Shown here: in pieces, positions 1 through 7,490 of the stretch | Numbering within the stretch: the first letter of the stretch is position 1 | How the letters are laid out: each line of letters opens with the position of its first letter | Origin: Salinibacterium sp. | GTDB lineage: Bacteria; Actinomycetota; Actinomycetes; Actinomycetales; Microbacteriaceae | Length of the DNA stretch: 64,000 bases | Direction: 5' to 3' | Assembly (NCBI GenBank): GCA_015234465.1 | Contig: JADGNA010000008.1 | Coordinates: 558,001-622,000 of the forward strand | Notes under the pieces: model-generated | The model's input: only the letters and a program-made list of their open reading frames with translations | Database searches by the model: none | What the model was told of the DNA's origin: nothing | Program-made: the position numbers and the translations under genes

Positions 1-245
1 CCCTCGACCCGATCTCGACGCTCGCGATCGAGGACCTCATCGAGGAGCTCAAGACCGACTACACGATCGTGATCGTGACCCACAACATGCAGCAGGCCTC
101 CCGCGTCTCTGACAAGACGGCATTCTTCAACATCGCCGGCACGGGTGCCCCAGGCAAACTCATCGAGTACGACGACACCAACACGATCTTCTCGAAGCCG
201 GCCGAGCAGGCGACCGAGGACTACGTCTCCGGCAAGTTCGGGTAA
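1..245 (+). CDS. pstB: Phosphate ABC transporter ATPase PstB, C-terminal part
   Basis: Partial gene that enters from the left edge; the reading frame starts at base 3 and ends with TAA at 243-245. The visible 80 residues open with LDPIST, the D-loop after Walker B, and continue through the switch histidine in [11 protein letters not shown]. The end, with IEYDDTN and a tail finishing in SGKFG, matches the PstB family. PstB is the cytoplasmic ATPase that energises high-affinity phosphate uptake with PstA, PstC and PstS, which would lie to the left of the window. No further pst or phoU gene follows, so this is the last gene of its operon. Confidence 0.9.
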   Translation, partial: LDPISTLAIEDLIEELKTDYTIVIVTHNMQQASRVSDKTAFFNIAGTGAPGKLIEYDDTNTIFSKPAEQATEDYVSGKFG

Positions 246-267
246 CCACCCTCCCCAACTCAGGAAC

Positions 268-339
268 CACCTTTCCTAACTCAGGAGTGTCTGGACGGGC
301 CGGTCGGCACATCCTGTAACTCCTGAGTTGTGAAAGGTG
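268..339. repeat. Palindromic intergenic element, copy 1
   Basis: Two 20-bp arms (268-287 and 320-339) are inverted copies of each other: CACCTTTCCTAACTCAGGAG on the left, and a right arm whose reverse complement differs at two positions. The spacer is 32 bp. An extra AACTCAGGA lies just upstream at about 257-265. A related element (17 of 20 arm bases alike) sits at 12407-12459. It occupies the gap between pstB and the converging rskA. It lacks a GC-rich stem followed by a T-run, so it is not a typical intrinsic terminator. Confidence 0.75.
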
Positions 340-412
340 TGGCACGCCTTGCGCTCGTCGTCCGGTTGGTGCTGGACGCGCGGAGAAGAGGCAGCCGGTC
401 GAGAAGGCCTGA

Positions 413-1213
413 CTACGCGCCGCCGACCACGACGAGCGGGGCGGATGACGGCTCCTGAGAGCCGCCCTCCGGCTCGAGCGTCACGCCGACCGCGTCGCCG
501 CCGGTCATCGCACCGTCGAGCACGCGCCAGGTCTTGCCCTCGTCAGCAGCCTCGAACGTGGCATCCGGAATCGGGTCGCCCGCCCGGATGTACCAGAGCT
601 GGTAGGTCTTGCCCTCGGGCGCCGGCGGCATCGCGTCGACCATGATCGCCGAGCGGGCCTGCTCGGCCGACCAGATGAGGGTCACCTGGCCGCCGCCCTC
701 CATCTCGGTCACCGCCTGCTGCGCATCCGCGGCCGCCTGCAGCTCAGCGAGCGCGGTGGCCTGCTCGATCGCGAAGTCGTTGCGCTGGCCCTGCGCGATG
801 AGCGAGCCCACGACGCCACCGCCGACGAACAGCAGCACGGATGCCGCGGCCGCCACCAGGAACACGGCACCGCGCGACCACCGCGACGCGGCGCGCTGCT
901 CGGCTCGCGTGGGGGCTGCCGCGACAGGGTCGCTGCTTTCAATAGGCTCAGGTGAAGCCGATGAGACAGGCGCGGCCGGCAACTGGGGAGTCATCGCGAC
1001 CTGCGCGAGGATGCTCGCGCGAAGGTCGGCGCTCGGCTCCACGGGCTCGGCGGCGAGCGCCAGGCTCGAGGCCACGTCGGCGTACGCAGAGGCCTCCGCC
1101 GTGGCATCCGGTGTCTCCAACAGCCAGGCCTCATACTCGGCGCGCTCCTCGGCACTCAGGGCGCCGAGGGCGTAGGCGGCGGCGAGTTCCTCGGGTGTCT
1201 TGCGCTCGCTCAT
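413..1213 (-). CDS. rskA: Anti-sigma-K factor RskA
   Basis: 266-residue membrane anti-sigma factor. Residues 1-70 form the cytoplasmic sigma-binding part (AAYALGALSAEERAEYEAW is typical of RskA). One transmembrane helix spans about 116-140. The C-terminal extracytoplasmic part carries the RskA-domain pattern with YQLWYIRAGDPIPDATF. The ATG at 1211-1213 overlaps the sigK stop, so the two genes are translationally coupled. By family knowledge it holds SigK inactive until regulated proteolysis or redox change releases it. Its position directly behind sigK, with fasciclin and dipZ genes nearby, supports the assignment to the SigK pair rather than to another ECF system. Confidence 0.9.
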   Translation of the reverse strand: MSERKTPEELAAAYALGALSAEERAEYEAWLLETPDATAEASAYADVASSLALAAEPVEPSADLRASILAQVAMTPQLPAAPVSSASPEPIESSDPVAAAPTRAEQRAASRWSRGAVFLVAAAASVLLFVGGGVVGSLIAQGQRNDFAIEQATALAELQAAADAQQAVTEMEGGGQVTLIWSAEQARSAIMVDAMPPAPEGKTYQLWYIRAGDPIPDATFEAADEGKTWRVLDGAMTGGDAVGVTLEPEGGSQEPSSAPLVVVGGA

Positions 1214-1803
1214 GATGCCACCCCCAGTTCTGTGCGTAGTCGAAGCATGCCGTCTCGGATGCGCGTCTTGACGGTGCCGAGCGGCACCTGCAGCCTCTCG
1301 GCCACCTCTGTCTGCGTGAGGCCACCGTAGTAGGCGAGCGACACGGCCTCGCGCTGCAGCTCGCTGAGCCGCGCCATCGCAACCTTCACCCGTTCCGCCT
1401 CGAGGGTCGTCGCGACGGTCTCGGCGACGTCGTCGACGGGGCCTGCGAGGTCACGGATGCCGATCGCTTCGTCGCGGTCGCGCGACGACTGGGAGGAACG
1501 GATGCGATCGATCGCGCGCCGGTGCGCCATGGTCATGATCCACGTCATCGCTGCTCCCTTCGCCGAGTCGTATCGTGGTGCGTTCTGCCAGATCTCGAGG
1601 AACACCTCCTGGGCGACCTCCTCCGACTGTGCCGGATCGACCAGCACGCGCCGGATCAACCCGAGCACCCGGGGCGCGACCGCGTCGTAGAGCTGCGCAA
1701 ACGCGGCCTGGTCGCCCGTCGCCACACGCGCGAGGAGCGCCGAGACGGCGTTGGCCTCGACGGGCGCATCGGGTTGCGGGTCTGCGGTCACGAGATACAG
1801 CAT
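1210..1803 (-). CDS. sigK: ECF RNA polymerase sigma factor SigK
   Basis: 197-residue ECF sigma factor. Region 2 contains AQEVFLEIWQNAPRYD and TWIMTMAHRRAIDRIRSS, for -10 recognition and melting. Region 4 contains LSELQREAVSLAYYGGLTQ followed by the helix-turn-helix VPLGTVKTRIRDGMLRLR. It overlaps rskA by 4 bp, so the pair is co-expressed. Its promoter at 1914-1940 matches those of dipZ and the fasciclin gene, implying autoregulation. In mycobacteria SigK controls exactly its own locus and mpt70/mpt83/dipZ. The role here is inferred from that parallel and from the shared promoter motif. The 5' leader would be about 100 nt. Confidence 0.9.
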   Translation of the reverse strand: MLYLVTADPQPDAPVEANAVSALLARVATGDQAAFAQLYDAVAPRVLGLIRRVLVDPAQSEEVAQEVFLEIWQNAPRYDSAKGAAMTWIMTMAHRRAIDRIRSSQSSRDRDEAIGIRDLAGPVDDVAETVATTLEAERVKVAMARLSELQREAVSLAYYGGLTQTEVAERLQVPLGTVKTRIRDGMLRLRTELGVAS

Positions 1804-2105
1804 GCATCACATCCCGCGGCCCGGCGACCACATGGCGGCGGAAGCGCCGGCTCGCCCTGGCGAAGCGGGTCGGGTGTGTGCGTCCGAGTGCCGTCCTGTG
1901 GTCACACGGGAGGTTCGGAGTGGGCGCGACATCGGATTGGTCGCGGAGAAGAGTGAGTGCCAGACCGCAGAAACGCCTCTCGGCGCGAGGCCGCTCGAAG
2001 CGGCGAATTTTGGAGCCCGGGGTTACTGCGGCCCGACGGATTCCAGTTTAGTTGGCCCTGCGGCGACGCCCAACCCGAGTGGGCACGCTCTCGGCGAACG
2101 TTGCG
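1804..2105. other. Intergenic region upstream of sigK
   Basis: About 300 bases without a supportable gene, between the sigK start and the end of the next minus-strand gene. The only recognisable signal is the ECF promoter at 1914-1940. The remainder (1941-2105) is GC-rich; no RNA gene, repeat or small ORF with a ribosome-binding site was seen in it. Confidence 0.6.
1914..1940 (-). promoter_or_regulatory. SigK-type ECF promoter of sigK-rskA
   Basis: On the minus strand CCAATCC (-35, 1934-1940) is followed by 15 bp and CCGAA (-10, 1914-1918). The same pair of boxes precedes dipZ and the fasciclin gene in this window. It implies that sigK transcribes itself. Confidence 0.75.
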
Positions 2106-2127
2106 GGCTCGCTCAGTCGAGCGAGCC
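2106..2127 (-). terminator. Hairpin at the end of the 2113-2742 gene
   Basis: A perfect 8-bp stem, GGCTCGCT (2106-2113) with AGCGAGCC (2120-2127), and a 6-nt loop. The stop codon of the minus-strand gene lies inside the stem. No T-run follows, so its strength as a terminator is uncertain. Confidence 0.4.
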
Positions 2128-2742
2128 GGCGCGCCACAACTTGGCACACGTCACGAGCTCGGCGGCCATGTGGCTGAGTCGGGATGCCTTCGCCGTGAGT
2201 GCGCTCGCACGCTCGGGCGAGGGGACCTCGAGGTCATCCGCGACGTTGGTCGCGCCGAGCGAGGTGAGGCGGCAGAACGCCGCGGCACGGTCGAGGGCGA
2301 CCGCGAAGTCGCCGTCGAAGAGGCCGCGCAGGATCTGGTCGGCGAGCGCCGTGATCTCCTCCGGCCCGGTCGGCACGGTCGCGCCCGCCACGACGGGGTC
2401 GATCGTGACGGCCACCTCGCTGCCGCGACGGTACAGGAACGACGACTCCTCGGCATCCTGTCGCGTGAGGGCACGCAGCAGGTAGATCGCCCAGAGCGCG
2501 CCGGGAAGGCTGCGGGGGCTCGCGCGCGACCAGAGCTCGGCGATCGCGTCGATGCCGTGGTCATCCGTGTAGGCGACGAGCCGGTCGATGATCTCGGTCT
2601 CCGGCGCGTTCCGCACGCGGCTGAGGAGGGCGGCCGCCGTGTCGTGGGCGATGCGGCTCACTTGCGCGGGATCGTCACCGCCCAGGAAGTCGTCGAAGCG
2701 AGACCCCGCGAAGAGGGTCGGCTTGTGGAAGTCTTCGGCCAT
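2113..2742 (-). CDS. Conserved actinobacterial protein of unknown function
   Basis: 209 residues, soluble, mostly alpha-helical by composition, with no signal peptide or membrane segment. Opens with MAEDFHKPTLFAGSRFDDFL and has many Ala/Leu/Arg helices. I recall proteins of this kind being labelled as an RNA polymerase beta-like subunit in databases; nothing in the sequence supports polymerase function, so that label should be treated as an artefact. The start is supported by a -10-like TACCCT six bases upstream, which would give a leaderless transcript. It lies between sigK and dipZ on the same strand, but carries its own promoter, so membership of the SigK regulon is not established. Confidence 0.7.
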   Translation of the reverse strand: MAEDFHKPTLFAGSRFDDFLGGDDPAQVSRIAHDTAAALLSRVRNAPETEIIDRLVAYTDDHGIDAIAELWSRASPRSLPGALWAIYLLRALTRQDAEESSFLYRRGSEVAVTIDPVVAGATVPTGPEEITALADQILRGLFDGDFAVALDRAAAFCRLTSLGATNVADDLEVPSPERASALTAKASRLSHMAAELVTCAKLWRAGSLD

Positions 2743-2748
2743 CGTTCA

Positions 2749-2754
2749 AGGGTA
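2749..2754 (-). promoter_or_regulatory. -10 box for a leaderless transcript
   Basis: Minus-strand TACCCT followed by six bases and the ATG at 2742. The expected transcription start falls on the start codon, and there is no Shine-Dalgarno sequence. Confidence 0.5.
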
Positions 2755-2793
2755 CGCCTGCGGGACTGGGCGGGCTGAGTGGGCTGAGTGGGG

Positions 2794-2827
2794 GCTTCGA
2801 TACGGCCCTGGCGGGCCTACTCAACCC
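2794..2827. repeat. TTCGATACG intergenic repeat, copy 1
   Basis: Contains TTCGATACGGCCCTGG (2796-2811) followed by CTACTCAACCC (2817-2827). The first part recurs with one inserted base at 51346-51362, and an inverted TTGAGTAG/TATCGAA pair occurs at 51301-51331. Just upstream, the 9-mer GGCTGAGTG is tandemly repeated. It lies in the gap between dipZ and the 2113-2742 gene. Confidence 0.65.
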
Positions 2828-2838
2828 ACGGCCACCCC

Positions 2839-4518
2839 CTACCCGAAGGTGAACGAGTAGGCCTGCACGCCCCGCTCGAACTCGACCTCGATCGTGCCGG
2901 TCTCCTGCGCATCCGTCTTGGCGAGGCGGTAGGAGTCGGGTGTGCCGCTGACCTCGATCTCGCGTTCCCGCCCGTCGACCGAGACCGTCACGGTGCCCTC
3001 ACCTGCGAGCACCATCCGCACCTCCGAGGCGGTGTATTCCAGGCGGATGCCGCCACGCTGCTCCGGCTCGATGTACTGGGTCGTCAGCTCCCAGTCACCC
3101 TCGAGGGCGAAGGTGTCGCGCTCCTGCGAGCGAGGCAACGCGAAGGATGTCGTCTGCGCCGAGTAGCGCTCCTCGCCGCCGAAGTTCACGACCTTGGTGG
3201 GGCTGAGGTACGTCTCGGGGGTGTTCTTCTCGGTGGGGGTCTCGTCGGCGACATCCGTGGCGGGCGGAAGCTCGGCATCCGGGTTCGCCTGCAGCAGCAG
3301 CTCACGGATGTGCCCCTCGGTCGTCGCGTAGCCGCCCTCGCCAAACTTGATGTGGCGCACGGTGCCTTCGGCGTCGATCACGTAGTGCGCGGGCCAGTAG
3401 CGGTTGCGGTAGTTGGTCCAGGTGGAGAGGGAGTTGTCGAGCGCGACCGGGTACTCGATGCCGAAGTTCTCGGCCCCGGCCCGCACGTTGCGCGGCTCCT
3501 TCTCGAAGGCGTACTCGGGCGAGTGCACGCCGATCACCTCAAGACCGGCATCACGGTAGGCGTCGTACCAGGCGACCGTGTGCGGGATGCTGCGCTGGCA
3601 GTTGATGCACGAGTAGGCCCAGAAGTCGACGAGCACGACCTGGCCCCGCAGCTGTTCGAGCGCGACGGGCTCGCTGTTGATCCACTCCGTGATGCCCTGG
3701 ATGTCGGGCGCGGTGCCGCAGCTCTCGAGCTCGGCGCCGCCGTTGCTGCACTGGTCGAGGTGCTTGTTCTGCTCGTTGATGAGGCCGCCGAGGTTCAACT
3801 GCTCGCCCGCCTCGCTGTCGCCCACGGCATCCTGCAGCGCGCTCGTGTAGTCGGGGATGATGCGCTGCAGCGCCTGCGGCACGTTGAAGACGAGGCCGAC
3901 TGCGAGGGCGATCATGACGACGCCGCCGGCGATACGGATGCCGCGCTGGTGCTGTCGGAACGCCTTGACCCGTTGCGCGACCCGGCGTCCAGCGAGGGCG
4001 AAGATCAGCAGCGGCAGGGCTGCCCCGACCGCGAAGGTCGCCGTGAGCACGACCGTGTCGACGCCGATCTCGCCCGTGGACCCGGCGACCGTGATGGCGG
4101 CGAGCACCGGCCCGGCACACGGCACGTAGACGGCGCCGAGCGCGAGACCGAGGATGAAGCCGCCGCGGTCGGTGCCGACATCCTTCTTCGGAATCCAAGA
4201 GAAGGGCTTCTCGAGCAGCGACTCGAAGCGCGGCACGATCAGGCCGACGCCGATGAGCACGAGCACGGCGAGGCCAGCCCAGCGCAGGAGGTCCTGCGGC
4301 AGGTTCAGCAGCGCGAGCAGCAGCGAGCCGAGCAGCGTGAAGGTCGCGAAACTCGTGACGAGCCCCGCGATGACGAGATACGGCCGCCAACGCCGACTGC
4401 GCTCCCCCGCACCCTCCACCCCGCCGCTGAGGAAGATGACCGGCAGCACGGGCAGGATGCACGGCGAGATGCCGGTGATGAGACCACCGACGAGTCCGAT
4501 GAGGGCGAGTGAGAGCAT
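2839..4518 (-). CDS. dipZ: DipZ: CcdA-type membrane domain fused to thioredoxin-like domain
   Basis: 559 residues. Residues 1-215 are a six-helix CcdA/DsbD-like electron-transfer domain with the paired cysteines in SPCILPVLPV (Cys20) and VYVPCAGPV (Cys134). An AhpC/TSA-type thioredoxin fold covers about 275-410, with the redox motif CINC (Cys304, Cys307) in FWAYSCINCQRS. The last 120 residues resemble the carbohydrate-binding-like C-terminal domain of mycobacterial DipZ. It should pass cytoplasmic reducing power across the membrane to extracytoplasmic thiols. The start has an AGGAGG site upstream. A SigK-type promoter at 4560-4587 and the divergent fasciclin gene place it in the SigK regulon. 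In M. tuberculosis dipZ lies between mpt83 and mpt70. Confidence 0.92.
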   Translation of the reverse strand: MLSLALIGLVGGLITGISPCILPVLPVIFLSGGVEGAGERSRRWRPYLVIAGLVTSFATFTLLGSLLLALLNLPQDLLRWAGLAVLVLIGVGLIVPRFESLLEKPFSWIPKKDVGTDRGGFILGLALGAVYVPCAGPVLAAITVAGSTGEIGVDTVVLTATFAVGAALPLLIFALAGRRVAQRVKAFRQHQRGIRIAGGVVMIALAVGLVFNVPQALQRIIPDYTSALQDAVGDSEAGEQLNLGGLINEQNKHLDQCSNGGAELESCGTAPDIQGITEWINSEPVALEQLRGQVVLVDFWAYSCINCQRSIPHTVAWYDAYRDAGLEVIGVHSPEYAFEKEPRNVRAGAENFGIEYPVALDNSLSTWTNYRNRYWPAHYVIDAEGTVRHIKFGEGGYATTEGHIRELLLQANPDAELPPATDVADETPTEKNTPETYLSPTKVVNFGGEERYSAQTTSFALPRSQERDTFALEGDWELTTQYIEPEQRGGIRLEYTASEVRMVLAGEGTVTVSVDGREREIEVSGTPDSYRLAKTDAQETGTIEVEFERGVQAYSFTFG

Positions 4519-4559
4519 CCGGGTTCCTCCTGAACGAGGCGACCGTCGCCCGAGCAGCC

Positions 4560-4587
4560 TTCGGTGCGGCGGGCCATTTGGGATTGG
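4560..4587 (-). promoter_or_regulatory. SigK-type ECF promoter of dipZ
   Basis: Minus-strand CCAATCC (4581-4587), 16 bp, CCGAA (4560-4564). It is back-to-back with the fasciclin promoter, and the two -35 boxes are 24 bp apart. The predicted leader before dipZ is about 33 nt. Confidence 0.7.
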
Positions 4588-4611
4588 TCAGAAAAAAAAT
4601 ATGCAAATGCA

Positions 4612-4638
4612 CCAATCCGTCTCGGCGAGCGCCCCGAA
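4612..4638 (+). promoter_or_regulatory. SigK-type ECF promoter of the fasciclin lipoprotein gene
   Basis: CCAATCC (4612-4618), 15 bp, CCGAA (4634-4638). This is the best match to the sigK promoter: both continue with G after CCAATCC and with C after CCGAA. An A-rich stretch (4591-4602) lies just upstream and may act as an UP-like element. Confidence 0.75.
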
Positions 4639-4694
4639 CGCCGCTGTGAAAGCCCACAGCATGTGGCTCGGGCACCCCAATGAAGGAGAAGAAC

Positions 4695-5351
4695 ATGCGC
4701 ACCATGAACCGCACCCCCATGGCCGCCGTCGCGATCGCCGCCGTCGCGCTGCTCGGCCTCACCGCCTGCACGATGGACGCGGAGCCGGAGGAAGACACCA
4801 CGGCCGAGATGGAAGAGATGGAGACCGAGTCGCCCTCGATGGACGACGAGCTCACCGCCGGCCTGGTCGGCGCTGGCTGCCAGGACTACGCGACCGCCGT
4901 GCCGGACGGCGACGGCTCGATCATGGGCATGTCGATGGACCCCGTTGCGGTTGCCGCCTCCAACAACCCGCTCCTCACGACGCTCACGGCCGCCGTCTCC
5001 GGCCAGCTGAACCCGGAGGTGAACCTCGTGGACACCCTCAACGGTGACGAGTTCACGGTCTTCGCCCCCGTCGACGACGCCTTCGCGGCCCTTGACCCGG
5101 CCACCGTCGAGTCGCTCAAGCTGCCCGAGAACGCCGAGCTGCTCACGAGCATCCTGACCTACCACGTCGTGCCCGGCCAGATCGCGCCCGACGCCATCGA
5201 GGGCACCCAGACGACCGTGCAGGGCGGCACCGTCGAGGTGACCGGCAGCGGTGACGAGTGGATGGTCAACGGCGCCAACGTCGTCTGCGGCGGCGTGAAG
5301 ACCGCCAACGCGACTGTCTACCTCATCGACGGCGTGCTGATGCCCGCCTGA
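4695..5351 (+). CDS. Fasciclin (FAS1) domain lipoprotein, MPT83/MPT70-like
   Basis: 218 residues. The ATG at 4695 was chosen because AAGGAG lies six bases upstream; an in-frame ATG at 4680 would precede that site. The signal peptide ends at the lipobox LTAC (Cys25), so the mature protein is a surface lipoprotein. An acidic Glu/Met-rich linker follows, then one FAS1 domain (about 75-218) with typical [22 protein letters not shown] and [12 protein letters not shown] motifs. FAS1 domains mediate adhesion or protein binding; the natural ligand is unknown. Context (SigK promoter, divergent dipZ, nearby sigK-rskA) makes it the counterpart of mycobacterial MPT83/MPT70. Two mature-region cysteines could be substrates of DipZ-linked thiol chemistry. 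Confidence 0.9.
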   Translation: MRTMNRTPMAAVAIAAVALLGLTACTMDAEPEEDTTAEMEEMETESPSMDDELTAGLVGAGCQDYATAVPDGDGSIMGMSMDPVAVAASNNPLLTTLTAAVSGQLNPEVNLVDTLNGDEFTVFAPVDDAFAALDPATVESLKLPENAELLTSILTYHVVPGQIAPDAIEGTQTTVQGGTVEVTGSGDEWMVNGANVVCGGVKTANATVYLIDGVLMPA

Positions 5352-5364
5352 TCCACATCCGGCC

Positions 5365-5398
5365 TCAGGCCCGCCACCCACTCGGGTGGCGGGCCTGA
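5365..5398 (+). terminator. Strong hairpin after the fasciclin gene
   Basis: A perfect 15-bp stem (TCAGGCCCGCCACCC at 5365-5379 with its complement at 5384-5398) and a 4-nt loop, 14 bp after the stop codon. There is no T-tract, as is common in high-GC actinomycetes. Confidence 0.75.
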
Positions 5399-5446
5399 AC
5401 CATGTGAGCGAGCGGATGCCGCGGGCCTGTAGATTTGGGTGGGTAC

Positions 5447-5519
5447 GGGCCTGTAGCTCAGTTGGTAGAGCATCGGACTTTTAATCCGCGGGTCGAGGGT
5501 TCGAGCCCCTCCGGGCCCA
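5447..5519 (+). tRNA. tRNA-Lys (anticodon TTT)
   Basis: 73-nt tRNA. The acceptor stem GGGCCTG (5447-5453) pairs with CGGGCCC (5512-5518), with discriminator A at 5519. The D-arm carries AGCTCAGTTGGTAGAGC, the anticodon loop is CTTTTAA (anticodon TTT), and the T-loop is GGTTCGAGCCCC. CCA is not encoded. The first 11 bases with the preceding C (CGGGCCTGTAG) are duplicated 24 bp upstream (5422-5432), and the 3' end is duplicated 340 bp downstream (5841-5864). Confidence 0.97.
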
Positions 5520-5569
5520 CTTCATCAATGCTGGACGGCTAGCTGGCTCTCGATGTTGAGCGGGACCCG

Positions 5570-5734
5570 TCAGTCCAGGAAGTCGATGCGGCTCTTTGGC
5601 GCCTCGGCACGGTACTGGCGGAGGGCAGAGAGCACGGCAGCCCGCACGATCAGCCAGAAAATCAGCAGCGTGAGAGCGATGATGGCGATGCTGAAGAGGA
5701 GTCCGACGAGGGTGGCTTGGGCGAACATGTCCAT
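5570..5734 (-). CDS. Small single-pass membrane protein
   Basis: 54 residues. A hydrophobic helix at about 8-34 (LVGLLFSIAIIALTLLIFWL) is followed by a basic then acidic tail ending in SRIDFLD. The ATG at 5734 is preceded at six bases by TACCGT, a plausible -10 box, so the mRNA would be leaderless. It lies between tRNA-Lys and the tRNA 3'-end copy. I do not recognise the family. Codon choice looks like the surrounding genes, and the conserved-looking tail argues for a real gene. Confidence 0.6.
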   Translation of the reverse strand: MDMFAQATLVGLLFSIAIIALTLLIFWLIVRAAVLSALRQYRAEAPKSRIDFLD

Positions 5735-5740
5735 GTGGCC

Positions 5741-5746
5741 ACGGTA
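5741..5746 (-). promoter_or_regulatory. -10 box for a leaderless transcript
   Basis: Minus-strand TACCGT, six bases before the ATG of the 54-residue membrane protein. Confidence 0.45.
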
Positions 5747-5840
5747 GCGGCGGGTGTGAGCAGAAGCACCACCCCAGTCCGGGCAGGCAAGCGCTCGTCG
5801 AGTTCGCACGTCCCGGCAGCTCGCTTCCCCACGAGGTGGA

Positions 5841-5864
5841 ACGAGCCCCACCGGGCCCACTTCA
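5841..5864 (+). repeat. Duplicate of the tRNA-Lys 3' end
   Basis: 22 of 24 bases match 5501-5524, covering the T-loop, the 3' acceptor strand, the discriminator and five bases beyond the tRNA. It lies at the 3' end of the aminotransferase gene, whose stop codon (5862-5864) is within the repeat. This resembles the attL/attR pair left by an element that used the tRNA, but only about 320 bp lie between the copies and there is no integrase. Confidence 0.6.
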
Positions 5865-7055
5865 GCGTTCCGCGCGCAGCCTCTCCAAAAACACCCCGAT
5901 GCGCGCGATGCCCTCGGCCAGTTCTGCCCGGGATGCCGCGTAGGAGAGTCGCACGTGACTGTTGGCGGTCGCCGTGGCGAAGTCCCGTCCGGGCGTGAGT
6001 GCCACGTGGGCTTCGCGCAGCACGCGCTCGCAGAACGTCCAGGCATCCAACCCGGTCGAGGTGACGTCGAAATAGGCGTAGAAGGCACCGTCGGGCGCGA
6101 CCGGCACGGGGAGCCCGATCTGCGCGAGGCCATCGAGCACGATGCGGCGCCGCGCCGCCAGCTCGAGGCGACGTTCCTCACTGATCGCGAGGGACTCGGG
6201 TGTGAATGCCGCGAGGGCGGCCTGCTGCGCGGGGGCGGAGGCGCTGAGAAAGTAGTGCATCGCGAGCCGCTCGACCGGCTCGACGAGCACCTCGGGCAGC
6301 ACCACCCAGCCGAGGCGCCATCCGGTCATGCCGAAGTACTTGGAGAAGCTGCCGACCGCGATCGCGTCGGGGTCGCTTGCCAGCACAGTGCGGGCCGGGG
6401 TGCCGTCGGGCGCGGGGTCGGCGAGGTCGAGGTAGATCTCGTCGACGATGCGCCACGCGCCCCGCTCGCGGGCAAGAGCGCAGATCGCGGCGAGCTCCGC
6501 GGGAGGCACCGAGGTGCCGGTGGGGTTCGAGGGGCTCGCGAGCATGACGGCGATCGTGCGCTCGGTCCACGCAGCCTCGACGGATGCCGCATCGAGCTGG
6601 TAGCGGGACTCCGCCGTGGTCGGCACAGACACGATCGTGCCGCCAAAGGTGCGCACGAGCTCCTGGTTGGCGGGATACGAGGGGTCGGCGGTGATGACCT
6701 CGTCGCCGGGGTCGGTGGTCGCGGCGGCGACGAGCAGCAGCGCGGAGGAGGCACCGGTCGTGATCGCGATGCGCGCCGGGTCGACCTCGACACCGTGCTT
6801 GTCCCGGTAGAACCCCGCGATCGCCTGGCGCAGGGCGGGCAGGCCGAGGGCCGGCGTGTACGAGAGGGGCCGCCCGTCCATGGCTTCGCGCATGGCCTCG
6901 CGTACCGCGGGTGGCGCCCCGAAGTCCGGCTCGCCGAGCGAGAGCTTCACGACGTGGTGCCCCTCGGCCTCGATCGCGTTGGCCTGCTGGAAGAACGCGA
7001 TGGCATGGAACGGAGGGATGTCCTGGGCCCGCTTGGCGATGGTCATACCGCCCAT
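5862..7055 (-). CDS. PLP-dependent class I/II aminotransferase
   Basis: 397 residues, the usual length of fold-type I aminotransferases of the AspC/aspartate group. Visible motifs are the N-terminal LSLGEPDFGAP, the NPTGT loop, the aspartate in RIVDEIYLDL that binds the pyridine nitrogen, and the PLP lysine in VGSFSKYFGMTGWRLGW. Substrate cannot be assigned; aspartate, alanine or aromatic amino acids are possible. An in-frame ATG three codons in (7046) is an equally acceptable start. Its 3' end coincides with the tRNA-Lys 3'-end duplicate. The next gene upstream (7060-7410) ends only 4 bp before it, so the two may be co-transcribed. Confidence 0.88.
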   Translation of the reverse strand: MGGMTIAKRAQDIPPFHAIAFFQQANAIEAEGHHVVKLSLGEPDFGAPPAVREAMREAMDGRPLSYTPALGLPALRQAIAGFYRDKHGVEVDPARIAITTGASSALLLVAAATTDPGDEVITADPSYPANQELVRTFGGTIVSVPTTAESRYQLDAASVEAAWTERTIAVMLASPSNPTGTSVPPAELAAICALARERGAWRIVDEIYLDLADPAPDGTPARTVLASDPDAIAVGSFSKYFGMTGWRLGWVVLPEVLVEPVERLAMHYFLSASAPAQQAALAAFTPESLAISEERRLELAARRRIVLDGLAQIGLPVPVAPDGAFYAYFDVTSTGLDAWTFCERVLREAHVALTPGRDFATATANSHVRLSYAASRAELAEGIARIGVFLERLRAER

Positions 7056-7059
7056 CGAA

Positions 7060-7410
7060 TCATGCGCGGCGCCCGCCGCGCGATGCAGCTCCCACCCCGT
7101 TCACCGAACCCGGCTGCCCGTGCGCCCGCACGAAGTGCAGGTGCGCGGCATAGCAGGCGCCCCGCAGCGTGCGGTAGTAGCCGATCAGCTGGCGCCCCTC
7201 CGGCTCGCCCGTCACGGCGCGGTAGCCGCGCTCCCCATTGATCTCGATCATCCGCACGATCGCGTAGCGGCGCTCGTACTGGTCGAGCATCCACCACTCC
7301 CCCGGTCGCTGCTCAACGGCCGAGAGGATCGGATGCCAGTGCGGGCGATAGGTGCGCTGCGCGCGAGCGGATGCGTCGACGCCGTCTTGAACGCTGTGTC
7401 GTAGTGCCAT
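7060..7410 (-). CDS. Hypothetical protein, Trp/Tyr-rich
   Basis: 116 residues from the ATG at 7410, which has GGGAG upstream; a longer frame starting at 7446 adds 12 residues without a better site. Soluble; the middle (GEWWMLDQYERRYAIVRMIE) is rich in aromatic residues and looks like a compact beta-sheet domain, followed by a basic tail. No family recognised. It lies upstream of, and nearly abuts, the aminotransferase gene. Confidence 0.6.
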   Translation of the reverse strand: MALRHSVQDGVDASARAQRTYRPHWHPILSAVEQRPGEWWMLDQYERRYAIVRMIEINGERGYRAVTGEPEGRQLIGYYRTLRGACYAAHLHFVRAHGQPGSVNGVGAASRGGRRA

Positions 7411-7490
7411 GTGGTGCTCCCTGTGGTGCTGGAGCAGTCCGGCCACTGCAGGACTCGATGGTACGACCGACCGCCGACACGGAAAAGGGG

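Noticed and set aside
2113-2742. RNA polymerase beta subunit, as I recall similar proteins being labelled
   Set aside because: Only 209 residues and none of the polymerase motifs; the label is probably a propagated error.
2788-4512. Long plus-strand frame of 574 codons antisense to dipZ
   Set aside because: A shadow of the high-GC codon pattern: the minus-strand product is a clear DipZ with conserved motifs, and the plus-strand product is low-complexity Arg/Glu/Asp/Val.
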